Source of the DNA: JBDTMC01 sp039934475
Lineage (GTDB): Bacteria; Acidobacteriota; Terriglobia; Bryobacterales; Bryobacteraceae
Assembly: GCA_039934475.1 (NCBI GenBank)
Contig: JBDTMC010000267.1
Location: 1 to 10,676 of the forward strand
Reading direction: 5' to 3'
Length of the DNA: 10,676 nt
Under the pieces are notes generated by a model. The model saw only the letters and a program-made list of their open reading frames with translations, was not told the DNA's origin and did no database searches. Below, in pieces: positions 1 to 6,164 of this stretch (positions are counted from its first letter, which is position 1; each line of letters opens with the position of its first letter). The translations under genes and the position numbers were made by a program.

Positions 1-1001
1 TTGATGCGTGCGCGCATATCCGACAGGAACTCCTCCGCATTTACGCCAGGCAGTAAGCGGCAATCGAGCGTCGCTTCGGCCGTGGAAGGTATCACATTTA
101 CCTTCGCCGGCGATCCCACGCCCGAGGTGAGCGTGGTGAGGCTGATCGTGTTGCGCTGAATGGCAGAGACGAACTTATTATCGGCGAATGTTCCGCCGAG
201 GGTCCGCTTCATCTCCTCCACCACGGGATTCGACTTGTCTTGAGCAGGCGCAGCCATGGCCTTCTCAATCGCTCGCAGCAGCCTCATGTTCGCGTTGTCC
301 GCAATCGGCTGCGAACCGTGCCCGGCCGTTCCCTTGGCTCTCAGGCGCACCCACTGCATCTGCTTTTCGCCCACCATAATGCCGAAGGCGAGCTTGTTTG
401 GCGCCAGAATATCGCGGGTACCAAAGCCGCCTTCGTCCATCACGTACTCGCACTCGATCTCCTTCCAATGATGTTCGATCATCCACTGAATGCCGAGCAC
501 GCCATCGGTCTCTTCGTCGGCCGTGGTCAACATTACGATGTCCCGCGCCGGGACAACCCCGGTCTGCTTCATCGCGATCAGAGCCATCACTTGCTGTGTC
601 GCGAGGCCTTTCATATCCAGCGTGCCTCGCCCCCAGATGAAGCCATCCTTGATGACCGCGCCGAACGGATCGACAGACCAGGCTTTCCGGTCCACTGGTA
701 CGACGTCGAAGTGATTCAACAGCAATAGTGGCTTCTTTGACGAGTCGCGGCCCTTCATCCGGGTGACCAGATTGGTCTGTCCCTTTGGGCCACTTTCGTA
801 CAGCGTCACTTGGAAGCCATTGCGTTCCAGTTCGGCCTTCATCAACTGTGCCGCCGAGCGTGTGTCCGCCGGAGGATTCACCGATTCGATGCGGACATAC
901 TCCTGCAAGAATGGCAGCGCGCGCTTTTCGATGGCTACCCAATCCGGCTCTGCCGCGCCAACTGCCGCCGCGCAGAAACACAGCGTCGCGATGAGTCTCA
1001 T
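1..1001 (-). CDS. Secreted M20-family metallopeptidase (partial, C-terminus beyond left edge)
   Basis: This is a zinc-dependent exopeptidase/amidohydrolase of the M20 (ArgE/DapE/ACY1/CPG2) family. The 333 residues present start with a short hydrophobic signal peptide (about residues 1-17, ending near AVGAAEP), so the enzyme is probably exported. Metal and catalytic residues are all visible: H97 and D99 in NHFDVVP, D129 in GRGTLDMKG, the catalytic/ligand pair E163-E164 in TADEETDG, and D189 in VMDEGG. A dimerisation (lid) domain follows from about residue 205 and includes the GTAGHGSQP motif. The last metal histidine near the C-terminus lies outside the window. The ATG overlaps the kinase stop as ATGA, and an excellent ribosome site (GGAGG at 1013-1009, 7 nt spacing) precedes it, which fixes the start. 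It is the last visible gene of the leftward operon. Substrate (dipeptide, acylated amino acid) cannot be told from sequence alone. Confidence 0.93.
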   Translation of the reverse strand, partial: MRLIATLCFCAAAVGAAEPDWVAIEKRALPFLQEYVRIESVNPPADTRSAAQLMKAELERNGFQVTLYESGPKGQTNLVTRMKGRDSSKKPLLLLNHFDVVPVDRKAWSVDPFGAVIKDGFIWGRGTLDMKGLATQQVMALIAMKQTGVVPARDIVMLTTADEETDGVLGIQWMIEHHWKEIECEYVMDEGGFGTRDILAPNKLAFGIMVGEKQMQWVRLRAKGTAGHGSQPIADNANMRLLRAIEKAMAAPAQDKSNPVVEEMKRTLGGTFADNKFVSAIQRNTISLTTLTSGVGSPAKVNVIPSTAEATLDCRLLPGVNAEEFLSDMRARI

Positions 1002-1948
1002 TTATCTTCCTCCGGAACGTCCTTCAATTCGATTGTGAGGCCGGCAATGCGATAGGCCTCCAGCAGCGCGCCGGCGGCCGGGCTGTAAAGGGGCGCGCCT
1101 GCTTCCACGCCGTCCTCCAACTCAACCAGGAGTCGAAAGTGCTCGCGCAGAGTGTCGCTGCGATACGCGCCGCCGATCCAACATACGCGCACCGTGTCTC
1201 CCTCACTAAACAACTGCCTGCGAACGGCGCCCGTGATGGCGGCCAGTTGCTGGGCTGCCGTCTTCAGGATCTCACGCGCCACAGTGTCTCCGGCCTCGGC
1301 CGCCTCGTCTACCAATTTTGAATACGACGCGATGCGAGGCCGTGGGTAATCAGTGGTGTAGAAGGCGTGCATCAGGGCGTTGGCGCTAGCCGCGCCAGTC
1401 TCGGCGAGCAATGCGGCGTGCAGCGACGTGCCAGCACCCCATCCCTCCTCGTATCGCAATGCCGCACGCAGTGCCTGGCGCGTGAGGTCGAAGCTGCCAC
1501 CTTCATCGCCGAACACGTACCCCCATCCGCCCGAGCGTGCCTTCTTTCCCGCGGCATTGCGACCGAACGAGATGGATCCTGTACCGGCGATGGTGATGAT
1601 GCCCGGCTGGCCAGCCGTTGCGCCAGCCAGCGCGATGAGGGCATCGTCGGTGACGCTCATCCGCTGCATGCGAAGCATCTCTTGTAGCAGTTGGTCCTTG
1701 TCGGCCGGACCGCCGCTAAAGCCGAAGGCGGCGCCGTCGAAGGCAACGTTATCGGGCGTTAGTCCAGCTCGCTCACAGGCCTCATTCACGCACCCGCTGA
1801 TGGCGTTGACGAACTTCACGCGGCCCTCGGGTCCCTTCACGTGATTGCACGGCCCACCTCGTCCCGCGCCCAGTACGCGGCCCGTTTCATCGCCTATCAA
1901 AGCAGTGGTGCTCGATTGGCCACCATCGACGCCCAAGAAGAGTTTCAT
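998..1948 (-). CDS. N-acetylglucosamine-kinase-like sugar kinase (BadF/BadG/BcrA/BcrD ATPase family)
   Basis: A predicted cytoplasmic ATP-dependent kinase of the ASKHA fold, 316 residues, close in layout to eukaryotic-type GlcNAc kinase (NAGK). Visible motifs in order: phosphate-1 loop FLGVDGGQSSTTALIGD (4-20), the sugar-side CNH (34-36), TDDA with a likely catalytic Asp (D102 by analogy with NAGK), phosphate-2 loop IITIAGTGSISFG (117-129), the NAGK-like GGWGYVFGDEGGSF (140-153) and the adenosine motif WIGGAYRSD (257-265). The ATG at 1948 was chosen because the P-loop begins five residues later. An open frame back to 2050 would only add non-homologous sequence overlapping the upstream gene. 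The gene begins 4 nt after the glycosyltransferase stop and overlaps the peptidase start by 4 nt, so translation is probably coupled. Amino-sugar recycling is the likely role. Glucosamine or another hexose is possible, since this family covers several substrates. Confidence 0.88.
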   Translation of the reverse strand: MKLFLGVDGGQSSTTALIGDETGRVLGAGRGGPCNHVKGPEGRVKFVNAISGCVNEACERAGLTPDNVAFDGAAFGFSGGPADKDQLLQEMLRMQRMSVTDDALIALAGATAGQPGIITIAGTGSISFGRNAAGKKARSGGWGYVFGDEGGSFDLTRQALRAALRYEEGWGAGTSLHAALLAETGAASANALMHAFYTTDYPRPRIASYSKLVDEAAEAGDTVAREILKTAAQQLAAITGAVRRQLFSEGDTVRVCWIGGAYRSDTLREHFRLLVELEDGVEAGAPLYSPAAGALLEAYRIAGLTIELKDVPEEDK

Positions 1949-1952
1949 CGTC

Positions 1953-4127
1953 CTAGTCCAGATGATAAAGGCGGTAGCCGTAGCTCTCGCCAAGCTGAGT
2001 GATGCCCCAGGAAGCGGACTTTCGGATGAAGTCCTCGGCGCCATAGTCATGGCCCGAAACCACCAGGTATCGCAAGCCGTGCGATTTGACCTCTTCGATG
2101 GCGGAACGCCGCAAGCGGTCGGGCATCAAGGTGCCGGATTCGCGCGGAGCGTCACCCAGCCGGGCGCCATCGGCTGCCTCCGCGTGCAGGCGCGTCTTAC
2201 CCTGATCGTCCGACATTTCCAACGAAACAGCGTCTACCATCTCGTCGCGGCCGAAGTCGATTTCAATAAACATTCCAGGCCGAAGTGTCTGCCAGCTTTG
2301 CCAGCGCGTGAGCGGGCTGTTATCAAACGCCGACTGCACATCCCACGGTGCCGGAGACGCGCGCAGGCGCCACTGCGGCGCGCGTTCGAGCTCAACGCCC
2401 TTTCGGAAAACCCGCGCCTCGGTCACGCTCCAGTGGTCCGGCTCAGCAGTCGCGTCCTGAACAAGCCGCAGCCGCCGCAGTGTGCAGAGCGGCCACTGGA
2501 ACGTGAAGGTCCGGACTGGCTGAAACTCGCGAATGAGAGGTGTCAGCAGGATGTCCCGCAGTATCTGGTTCTCGCCCCCTTGCATGGACGTGAGGACCTC
2601 CCGCGACGTGTAGGCCTCCATCAGCGGGTCAAACGAGAAGACACGTTCCCCGGGCGGCACTTTGGCGTCGAGCATTTTCGCCACCGAGTAGGATTGCGAG
2701 TGCAGCGTGAGCCATGTGTCTTCGGGCGTGATGCGCAGCGCTGCTTTCCAGGGGAACTCGGAGAGACGCCAGGCGTACTGATCGCAATAACGCCTCATCA
2801 CCCACGGCCACGATAGGAGCGCGTGCGAAAGCACGACCAGACTCAAAGCGTATTTCCACGACTCCAAGGCGAGGGCCAAGCCAAGCGACCAGAACGGCAG
2901 GGCGGGGATGAGAAAGCGTGTCCCGATATTGGCGGGGTAGGGAAGTGCGAATAGCAATCCGGCCAGCATCACGTGACGGCCCGCCTTACGGCGCAGGCTG
3001 AGCAGTGCCAGCGGCACGAGCAGAAAGATCGGGCCTACTAATCCAGACAGCTGCTGGCCGCGCACGGTGACTTCGAGCGGGATCTGCCGGCGGTCGGTGA
3101 GGTCATAGTGCCTCAAGTACTCGCTCCACTGGCGCTCGAAGGAGACATGAACATAAGGGTTCGGAAAGACAGAATTCAGAAATGGCGACACCGGGTTGGC
3201 GACGACGATTGCGTTCTTGATCATCCAAGGAGCGATCATGAGGCACGCCATGGCGGCGACGGTGACCAGCGGCCGTAACAGGGGTTTGCGGTCTCGCCAG
3301 AGCTGCCATCCGATTACTCCAAGAGCGTAGGGTACGGCTAGAAACGCCGTGTACTTAATGCCATACCCGAAGCCGGCGAGTAAACCGATGGGGATGAGCA
3401 GCGTGGCGCTGCGGTCCACCGACCACAGCCGAAGCAGATAGAAGAGCCCGAACAAGACAGCCGACAGGGCGACGTCGTTGTAAGCACTGGAGGCGTCCAT
3501 CCCGACTATCGGAGCCGCAAACACCAATAGGGCAGCTGCGGCCCCTGAGCGCGGGTGTCCCAACTGGCGGCCACACGCGATGATCGCCGCCGCTAGCGCT
3601 ACCAGGAATTCGAGGTGGACGAGGGCTGCAGCCGAGTGCTTGCCAAAGGCGAATGCCAGCACAAAGAGCATCTCCACACCCTGCGAAAGGTTGGCGTAGA
3701 TGTTGGTTGTAATCCGTGAGAATCCGTGGTCACGGTAGTATCTGGCGACAAGACCCAAATGGTAGGTGCTGCCATCCGGACTCATCTCCGGAGCCATGGC
3801 ATTCGCCAGATAGAGTACGAAGAACGCTCCAAACAGGGCTTTCATCCACAGCGGGATCGTCGACTGAGTCTCGCCTGCCGTACTGTCGCTGGGCGTGAAG
3901 CGATACGCGGCTGCGATCGTCAAAAGTCCCGCTGCAAGCAGCACGCCCTTCAGCATGATCTGCATCGCAGCAAGCGCGAAGATAGCCATGCTGACCGCGG
4001 CTGCGCCAGTGAGAAAGCTGAGAGAGTGATCGCGAACCCTTGACGGCCGCAAAATCAGGCGACCGGCGGAGACACAAACGGCGCCTGTGAAGGCGGCTCC
4101 GAACACCATATACAGAAGCGGCCGCAT
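1953..4127 (-). CDS. GT-C-fold membrane glycosyltransferase (GT39/ArnT-like) with discoidin-like periplasmic module
   Basis: A 724-residue polytopic inner-membrane protein. Residues 1 to about 441 hold some 12 hydrophobic segments. The first periplasmic loop contains the acidic motif EMSPDGSTYHL (E114, D118), the position of the catalytic aspartate in GT-C enzymes. A second acidic site, SAYND (D218), lies in the next loop, and TRFLIPALPFWSLGLA (403-418) resembles the conserved late helix of GT39/GT83 proteins. These enzymes use polyprenyl-phosphate-linked sugars to modify envelope glycans, lipids or proteins. Residues from about 445 to 724 are soluble and presumably periplasmic. They include a beta-rich stretch (about 538-655) resembling an F5/8-type C (discoidin) domain, followed by a tail with LRYLVVSGHDYG and YGYRLYHLD. 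The start ATG shares one base with the upstream lipoprotein stop (TAATG). No strong ribosome site is seen, so translation probably depends on coupling. Donor and acceptor are unknown. Confidence 0.82.
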   Translation of the reverse strand: MRPLLYMVFGAAFTGAVCVSAGRLILRPSRVRDHSLSFLTGAAAVSMAIFALAAMQIMLKGVLLAAGLLTIAAAYRFTPSDSTAGETQSTIPLWMKALFGAFFVLYLANAMAPEMSPDGSTYHLGLVARYYRDHGFSRITTNIYANLSQGVEMLFVLAFAFGKHSAAALVHLEFLVALAAAIIACGRQLGHPRSGAAAALLVFAAPIVGMDASSAYNDVALSAVLFGLFYLLRLWSVDRSATLLIPIGLLAGFGYGIKYTAFLAVPYALGVIGWQLWRDRKPLLRPLVTVAAMACLMIAPWMIKNAIVVANPVSPFLNSVFPNPYVHVSFERQWSEYLRHYDLTDRRQIPLEVTVRGQQLSGLVGPIFLLVPLALLSLRRKAGRHVMLAGLLFALPYPANIGTRFLIPALPFWSLGLALALESWKYALSLVVLSHALLSWPWVMRRYCDQYAWRLSEFPWKAALRITPEDTWLTLHSQSYSVAKMLDAKVPPGERVFSFDPLMEAYTSREVLTSMQGGENQILRDILLTPLIREFQPVRTFTFQWPLCTLRRLRLVQDATAEPDHWSVTEARVFRKGVELERAPQWRLRASPAPWDVQSAFDNSPLTRWQSWQTLRPGMFIEIDFGRDEMVDAVSLEMSDDQGKTRLHAEAADGARLGDAPRESGTLMPDRLRRSAIEEVKSHGLRYLVVSGHDYGAEDFIRKSASWGITQLGESYGYRLYHLD
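2163..2516 (-). other. Discoidin-like (F5/8 type C) beta-sandwich module inside the GT-C protein
   Basis: This covers residues of about 538-655 of the membrane glycosyltransferase. Signs of the fold are RRLRLVQDA, then WSVTEARVFRKG, then PWDVQSAFDNSPLTRW with the AFD...TRW signature typical of F5/8C domains, then GMFIEIDFG and VDAVSLEMS. Sequence on both sides (RVFSFDPLMEAYTSRE before, IEEVKSHGLRYLVVSG after) looks like the two halves of the usual periplasmic tail of such enzymes, so the module seems inserted rather than appended. Boundaries are estimated by eye. Carbohydrate or glycan-substrate binding is an inference from the fold. Confidence 0.6.
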
Positions 4128-4660
4128 TACTCGACGAATCCCGCCGCGGTGAGAATGAGGCCCAACTTATTGTGGTCAGCCGTTTCCATCACCTTGTCCA
4201 GCTTCGCGGCAACCACTGTCGGACTCCCGGAACTTAGCCAGTCGGCGGGAACGGCTTTCTCGAAGTGCTGTTCGCCATCTTTCTCGTATCGAACCTCGTC
4301 GAGTTTTCTACCATTGACGAAGTAAGTGATCGTCAGCGGTCCGGTCTGCTTCAACACTGCCGAGTGGAGCGAGAAGTTGAACCGGAGTTTCCACCCGGCT
4401 CGCGACGGGAGTTGGAACTGAAGGGTGGGATTCTGCTGTGTCCAACGAAAAACTCCGCGCTCCAGGATTGGGTTCACGTCTTTGATCAAATGTGCGTCGA
4501 CGCCCGGCTCATTCATTCGAATGAATGGGCGGAGCCCGCTCGGATCCTGGCCCGTGAGGGGCTTGCGCTGGACTGGCGGCGCATAGGTGTCGGGAATTTT
4601 CGTGCAACCCGCGGCGAGCGACAGGAGTGGGAAGGCAACGGCGGCAAGGCGGGTATTCAT
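4127..4660 (-). CDS. Small lipoprotein with predicted beta-sandwich body
   Basis: I do not recognise a named family. The 177-residue product starts MNTRLAAVAFPLLSLAAGC; L15-A-A-G-C19 is a good lipobox, so the mature protein should be lipidated on Cys19 and membrane-anchored. A proline-rich linker (about 22-42) is followed by alternating beta-type segments (about 68-177) such as RGVFRWT, PTLQFQLP, LRFNFSLHS, LTITYFVNG and KLGLILTAAG. This resembles jelly-roll domains that occur alongside bacterial glycosyltransferases; that is an impression, not a match. The ATG at 4660 is chosen because it gives the signal peptide. An open frame back to 4897 would run antisense through the neighbouring gene. 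It is the first gene of the leftward operon, and its stop overlaps the glycosyltransferase start by one base, which suggests the two work together at the envelope. Confidence 0.82.
   Translation of the reverse strand: MNTRLAAVAFPLLSLAAGCTKIPDTYAPPVQRKPLTGQDPSGLRPFIRMNEPGVDAHLIKDVNPILERGVFRWTQQNPTLQFQLPSRAGWKLRFNFSLHSAVLKQTGPLTITYFVNGRKLDEVRYEKDGEQHFEKAVPADWLSSGSPTVVAAKLDKVMETADHNKLGLILTAAGFVE
4510..4527. repeat. Perfect 18-bp palindrome inside the lipoprotein gene
   Basis: CATTCATTCGAATGAATG reads the same on both strands. With one G-T mismatch the symmetry extends to 4507-4530. It lies within the coding sequence (residues near FIRMNEP), so it may be chance, but it is long for a window this size. 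Confidence 0.7.
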
Positions 4661-4684
4661 CGTCTTCGGATCGCTTCTGCCGTT

Positions 4685-4698
4685 GTAGCACATGCTAC
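4685..4698. promoter_or_regulatory. Inverted repeat in the divergent start region
   Basis: GTAGCA-CA-TGCTAC is a perfect 6-bp inverted repeat with a 2-bp spacer, centred in the 58-nt gap between the divergent lipoprotein and helix-hairpin-helix genes. Its right arm overlaps TGCTACGAT (4694-4701), which could be an extended -10 element for the rightward genes, though no convincing -35 is seen. A regulator-binding site or overlapping promoter is plausible but unproven. Confidence 0.35.
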
Positions 4699-4706
4699 GA
4701 TGACGT

Positions 4707-4710
4707 GGAG
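4707..4710 (+). promoter_or_regulatory. Ribosome binding site for the helix-hairpin-helix gene
   Basis: GGAG lies 8 nt before the ATG at 4719 and supports that start over any internal one. Confidence 0.6.
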
Positions 4711-4718
4711 TTGAACCC

Positions 4719-5033
4719 ATGATCAAACGACTGATTGCGTTGCTGACACTCGCGTTGGTAACCGTGCTGGTACCGGCGTTTCCGCAGGCCAAGAAGGCCG
4801 ACGCAAAGAAAGCGGCTACCGCCACCACCAAGAAGGCTGCCGCGCTGATCGATATCAACACTGCTTCCGCGGACGAGCTAAAGGCCATTCCGGGCATTGG
4901 CGACGCCTACTCGGCGAAGATCATAGCCGGTCGTCCTTACAAGGCGAAGGACGAACTGGTGGAGAAGAAAGTGCTGCCCGCCGGCGTCTACGCGAAAGTG
5001 AAAGACAAGATCATCGCTAAGCAGAAGAAGTAG
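4719..5033 (+). CDS. Secreted ComEA-like helix-hairpin-helix protein
   Basis: A 104-residue protein. Residues 1-22 form an N-terminal signal peptide or membrane helix (MIKRLIALLTLALVTVLVPA). A lysine/alanine/threonine-rich linker spans about 24-42. The rest is one ComEA-type helix-hairpin-helix domain: IDINTASADELKAIPGIG (44-61) is the hallmark, followed by AYSAKIIAGRPYKAKDEL and a second, less canonical hairpin near LPAGVYAKVKDKI (86-98). ComEA proteins bind double-stranded DNA non-specifically in the periplasm during natural transformation. This one lacks the SLBB domain of full-length ComEA and is highly basic throughout. The DNA-binding fold is well supported; a role in DNA uptake is only inferred, since no other competence gene is in the window. 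It sits 6 nt upstream of mtgA in the same direction and is probably co-transcribed with it. Confidence 0.87.
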   Translation: MIKRLIALLTLALVTVLVPAFPQAKKADAKKAATATTKKAAALIDINTASADELKAIPGIGDAYSAKIIAGRPYKAKDELVEKKVLPAGVYAKVKDKIIAKQKK

Positions 5034-5039
5034 TTGTCG

Positions 5040-5759
5040 ATGAGGCGAGTGGTTGCGAGGCCGGCGGCCCGCAGTAAGAAGCGCGGCGCCGGCCGCGTCA
5101 TCGGTCGTCTCCTGCTGGGGCTGCTGGCTCTCATTGTCGGATTCCACCTGCTGTGTGCCCTCGGATTGATGGCACTGAAGTGGGTGAACCCATGGACGAC
5201 GGCGGTACAGACCCAGCGGCGGGTGGAATCGTGGTTCAACCCCCGCCCCTATCAAAAGCAGTATCGCTTTGTCCCACTGAGCGAGATCTCTCCCAATCTG
5301 CAGCATGCCGCGATTGCCGCCGAAGACGGTCGCTTCTATCAACACCACGGTGTGGACTGGAATCAGGTGCGCATCGTTATTGACGAAAGCATAGAAAATG
5401 GTGAGGTGCCTCGGGGCGCGTCCACCATTACGCAACAACTGATCAAAAACCTCTTCCTCACAACCAGCCGCACTGGCATCCGCAAGGCTTTCGAGTTCAG
5501 CCTTGTGCCCTTCACTGAATTCATTTTGGGAAAGAACCGGATTCTGGAACTCTACCTGAACGTGATCGAGTGGGGGCCCGGGGTATTCGGAGCCGACGCT
5601 GCGGCACACTATCATTACAAGACCACGGCGCTCCGCTTGAACCGTGATCAGGCGGCGCGACTGGCTGCCATCCTGCCGGGTCCGCGAACGCGTAAACCGG
5701 CCCGCATGAACGAGTACAGTGCCGCCGTCTTGACCCGTATGAAGCAGTTGGGGTGGTGA
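5040..5759 (+). CDS. mtgA: Monofunctional biosynthetic peptidoglycan glycosyltransferase (GT51)
   Basis: Polymerises lipid II into glycan strands at the outer face of the inner membrane. The 239-residue length agrees with the family (E. coli MtgA is about 242). An arginine/lysine-rich cytoplasmic tail (1-22) precedes one membrane helix (about 23-47). All GT51 motifs are present: AAEDGRFYQHHGVD with catalytic E95, RGASTITQQLIKNLFL (125-140), RKAFEF (148-153, with the second conserved Glu E152), KNRILELYLNVIEWGPG (165-181) and GVFGADAAAHYHY (181-193). No transpeptidase domain follows, so it is monofunctional. I prefer ATG 5040; a TTG at 5034, directly after the upstream stop, would add only two residues. 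The ribosome site is weak (AGAAG-type sequence inside the previous gene), consistent with coupling to the helix-hairpin-helix gene. The stop lies 3 nt from the convergent crcB stop. Confidence 0.95.
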   Translation: MRRVVARPAARSKKRGAGRVIGRLLLGLLALIVGFHLLCALGLMALKWVNPWTTAVQTQRRVESWFNPRPYQKQYRFVPLSEISPNLQHAAIAAEDGRFYQHHGVDWNQVRIVIDESIENGEVPRGASTITQQLIKNLFLTTSRTGIRKAFEFSLVPFTEFILGKNRILELYLNVIEWGPGVFGADAAAHYHYKTTALRLNRDQAARLAAILPGPRTRKPARMNEYSAAVLTRMKQLGW

Positions 5760-5762
5760 AAC

Positions 5763-6161
5763 CTAACGCTCTGTGGCCAACCACTGTCCCAGCCACGCGC
5801 CCAACAGGCAGAATCCAACGGATGCGGCAACGTTCGCGACGGCCCTTGCGGCATGTCCGTCGCGAGCCAGGGTCACAGTTTCCAGCGAGAAGGTTGAGAA
5901 CGTTGTGAAGCCTCCGCAAATCCCCGGCATCACGAACAGGCGGACGTACGCGGGCGCCATGAGACGTCCCTCCGTTGCCGTCAGCGCTGCGAAGAAGCCG
6001 ATGAACGTGGACCCAAGGATGTTGACCGCCAGCGTGGCGTAAGGGAAGGTATCAGGCAGAAACCGGTAGACGAATCCGTAGGACCAGAACCGGAGGACGC
6101 TGCCGAGCGCGCCTCCTACGGCAACCCAAAAGAACGGACTCCACTCCGTGAATCGGAACAT
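5763..6161 (-). CDS. crcB: Fluoride ion channel CrcB/Fluc
   Basis: A 132-residue small membrane protein that exports fluoride, working as a dual-topology dimer. Four hydrophobic segments are visible (about 10-32, 41-61, 71-92, 107-128). Family landmarks are GGALGSVLR (17-24) with the conserved Arg, LAVNILGS (44-51) with the pore-lining Asn N47, and GGFTTFSTFSLE (83-94), which carries the central sodium-site threonines and the two Phe-box phenylalanines (F88, F91). The ATG follows the deaminase stop after 3 nt, so both genes share a transcript. I looked for a crcB-motif fluoride riboswitch ahead of the operon and saw none. Length and motifs are normal; only one copy is present here. Confidence 0.95.
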   Translation of the reverse strand: MFRFTEWSPFFWVAVGGALGSVLRFWSYGFVYRFLPDTFPYATLAVNILGSTFIGFFAALTATEGRLMAPAYVRLFVMPGICGGFTTFSTFSLETVTLARDGHAARAVANVAASVGFCLLGAWLGQWLATER

Positions 6162-6164
6162 GAT

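Noticed and set aside
240..728. 162-residue plus-strand open frame
   Set aside because: Antisense to the catalytic part of the M20 peptidase, with no recognisable motifs.
265..981. 238-residue minus-strand open frame
   Set aside because: It is an out-of-phase shadow of the M20 peptidase, whose own frame has all family motifs and runs off the left edge.
1949..2050. 34-residue N-terminal extension of the kinase
   Set aside because: It overlaps the upstream gene's 3' end and precedes a P-loop that normally sits at the very N-terminus.
1845..2816. 323-residue plus-strand open frame
   Set aside because: Antisense to the glycosyltransferase and kinase genes; arginine/proline/histidine-rich with no domain, typical of a GC-rich shadow frame.
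4661..4897. 79-residue N-terminal extension of the lipoprotein
   Set aside because: It would run antisense through the helix-hairpin-helix gene and bury the lipoprotein signal peptide internally.
5757..5765. Terminator between mtgA and crcB
   Set aside because: The stops are 3 nt apart and no GC-rich hairpin with a T-run is visible there.
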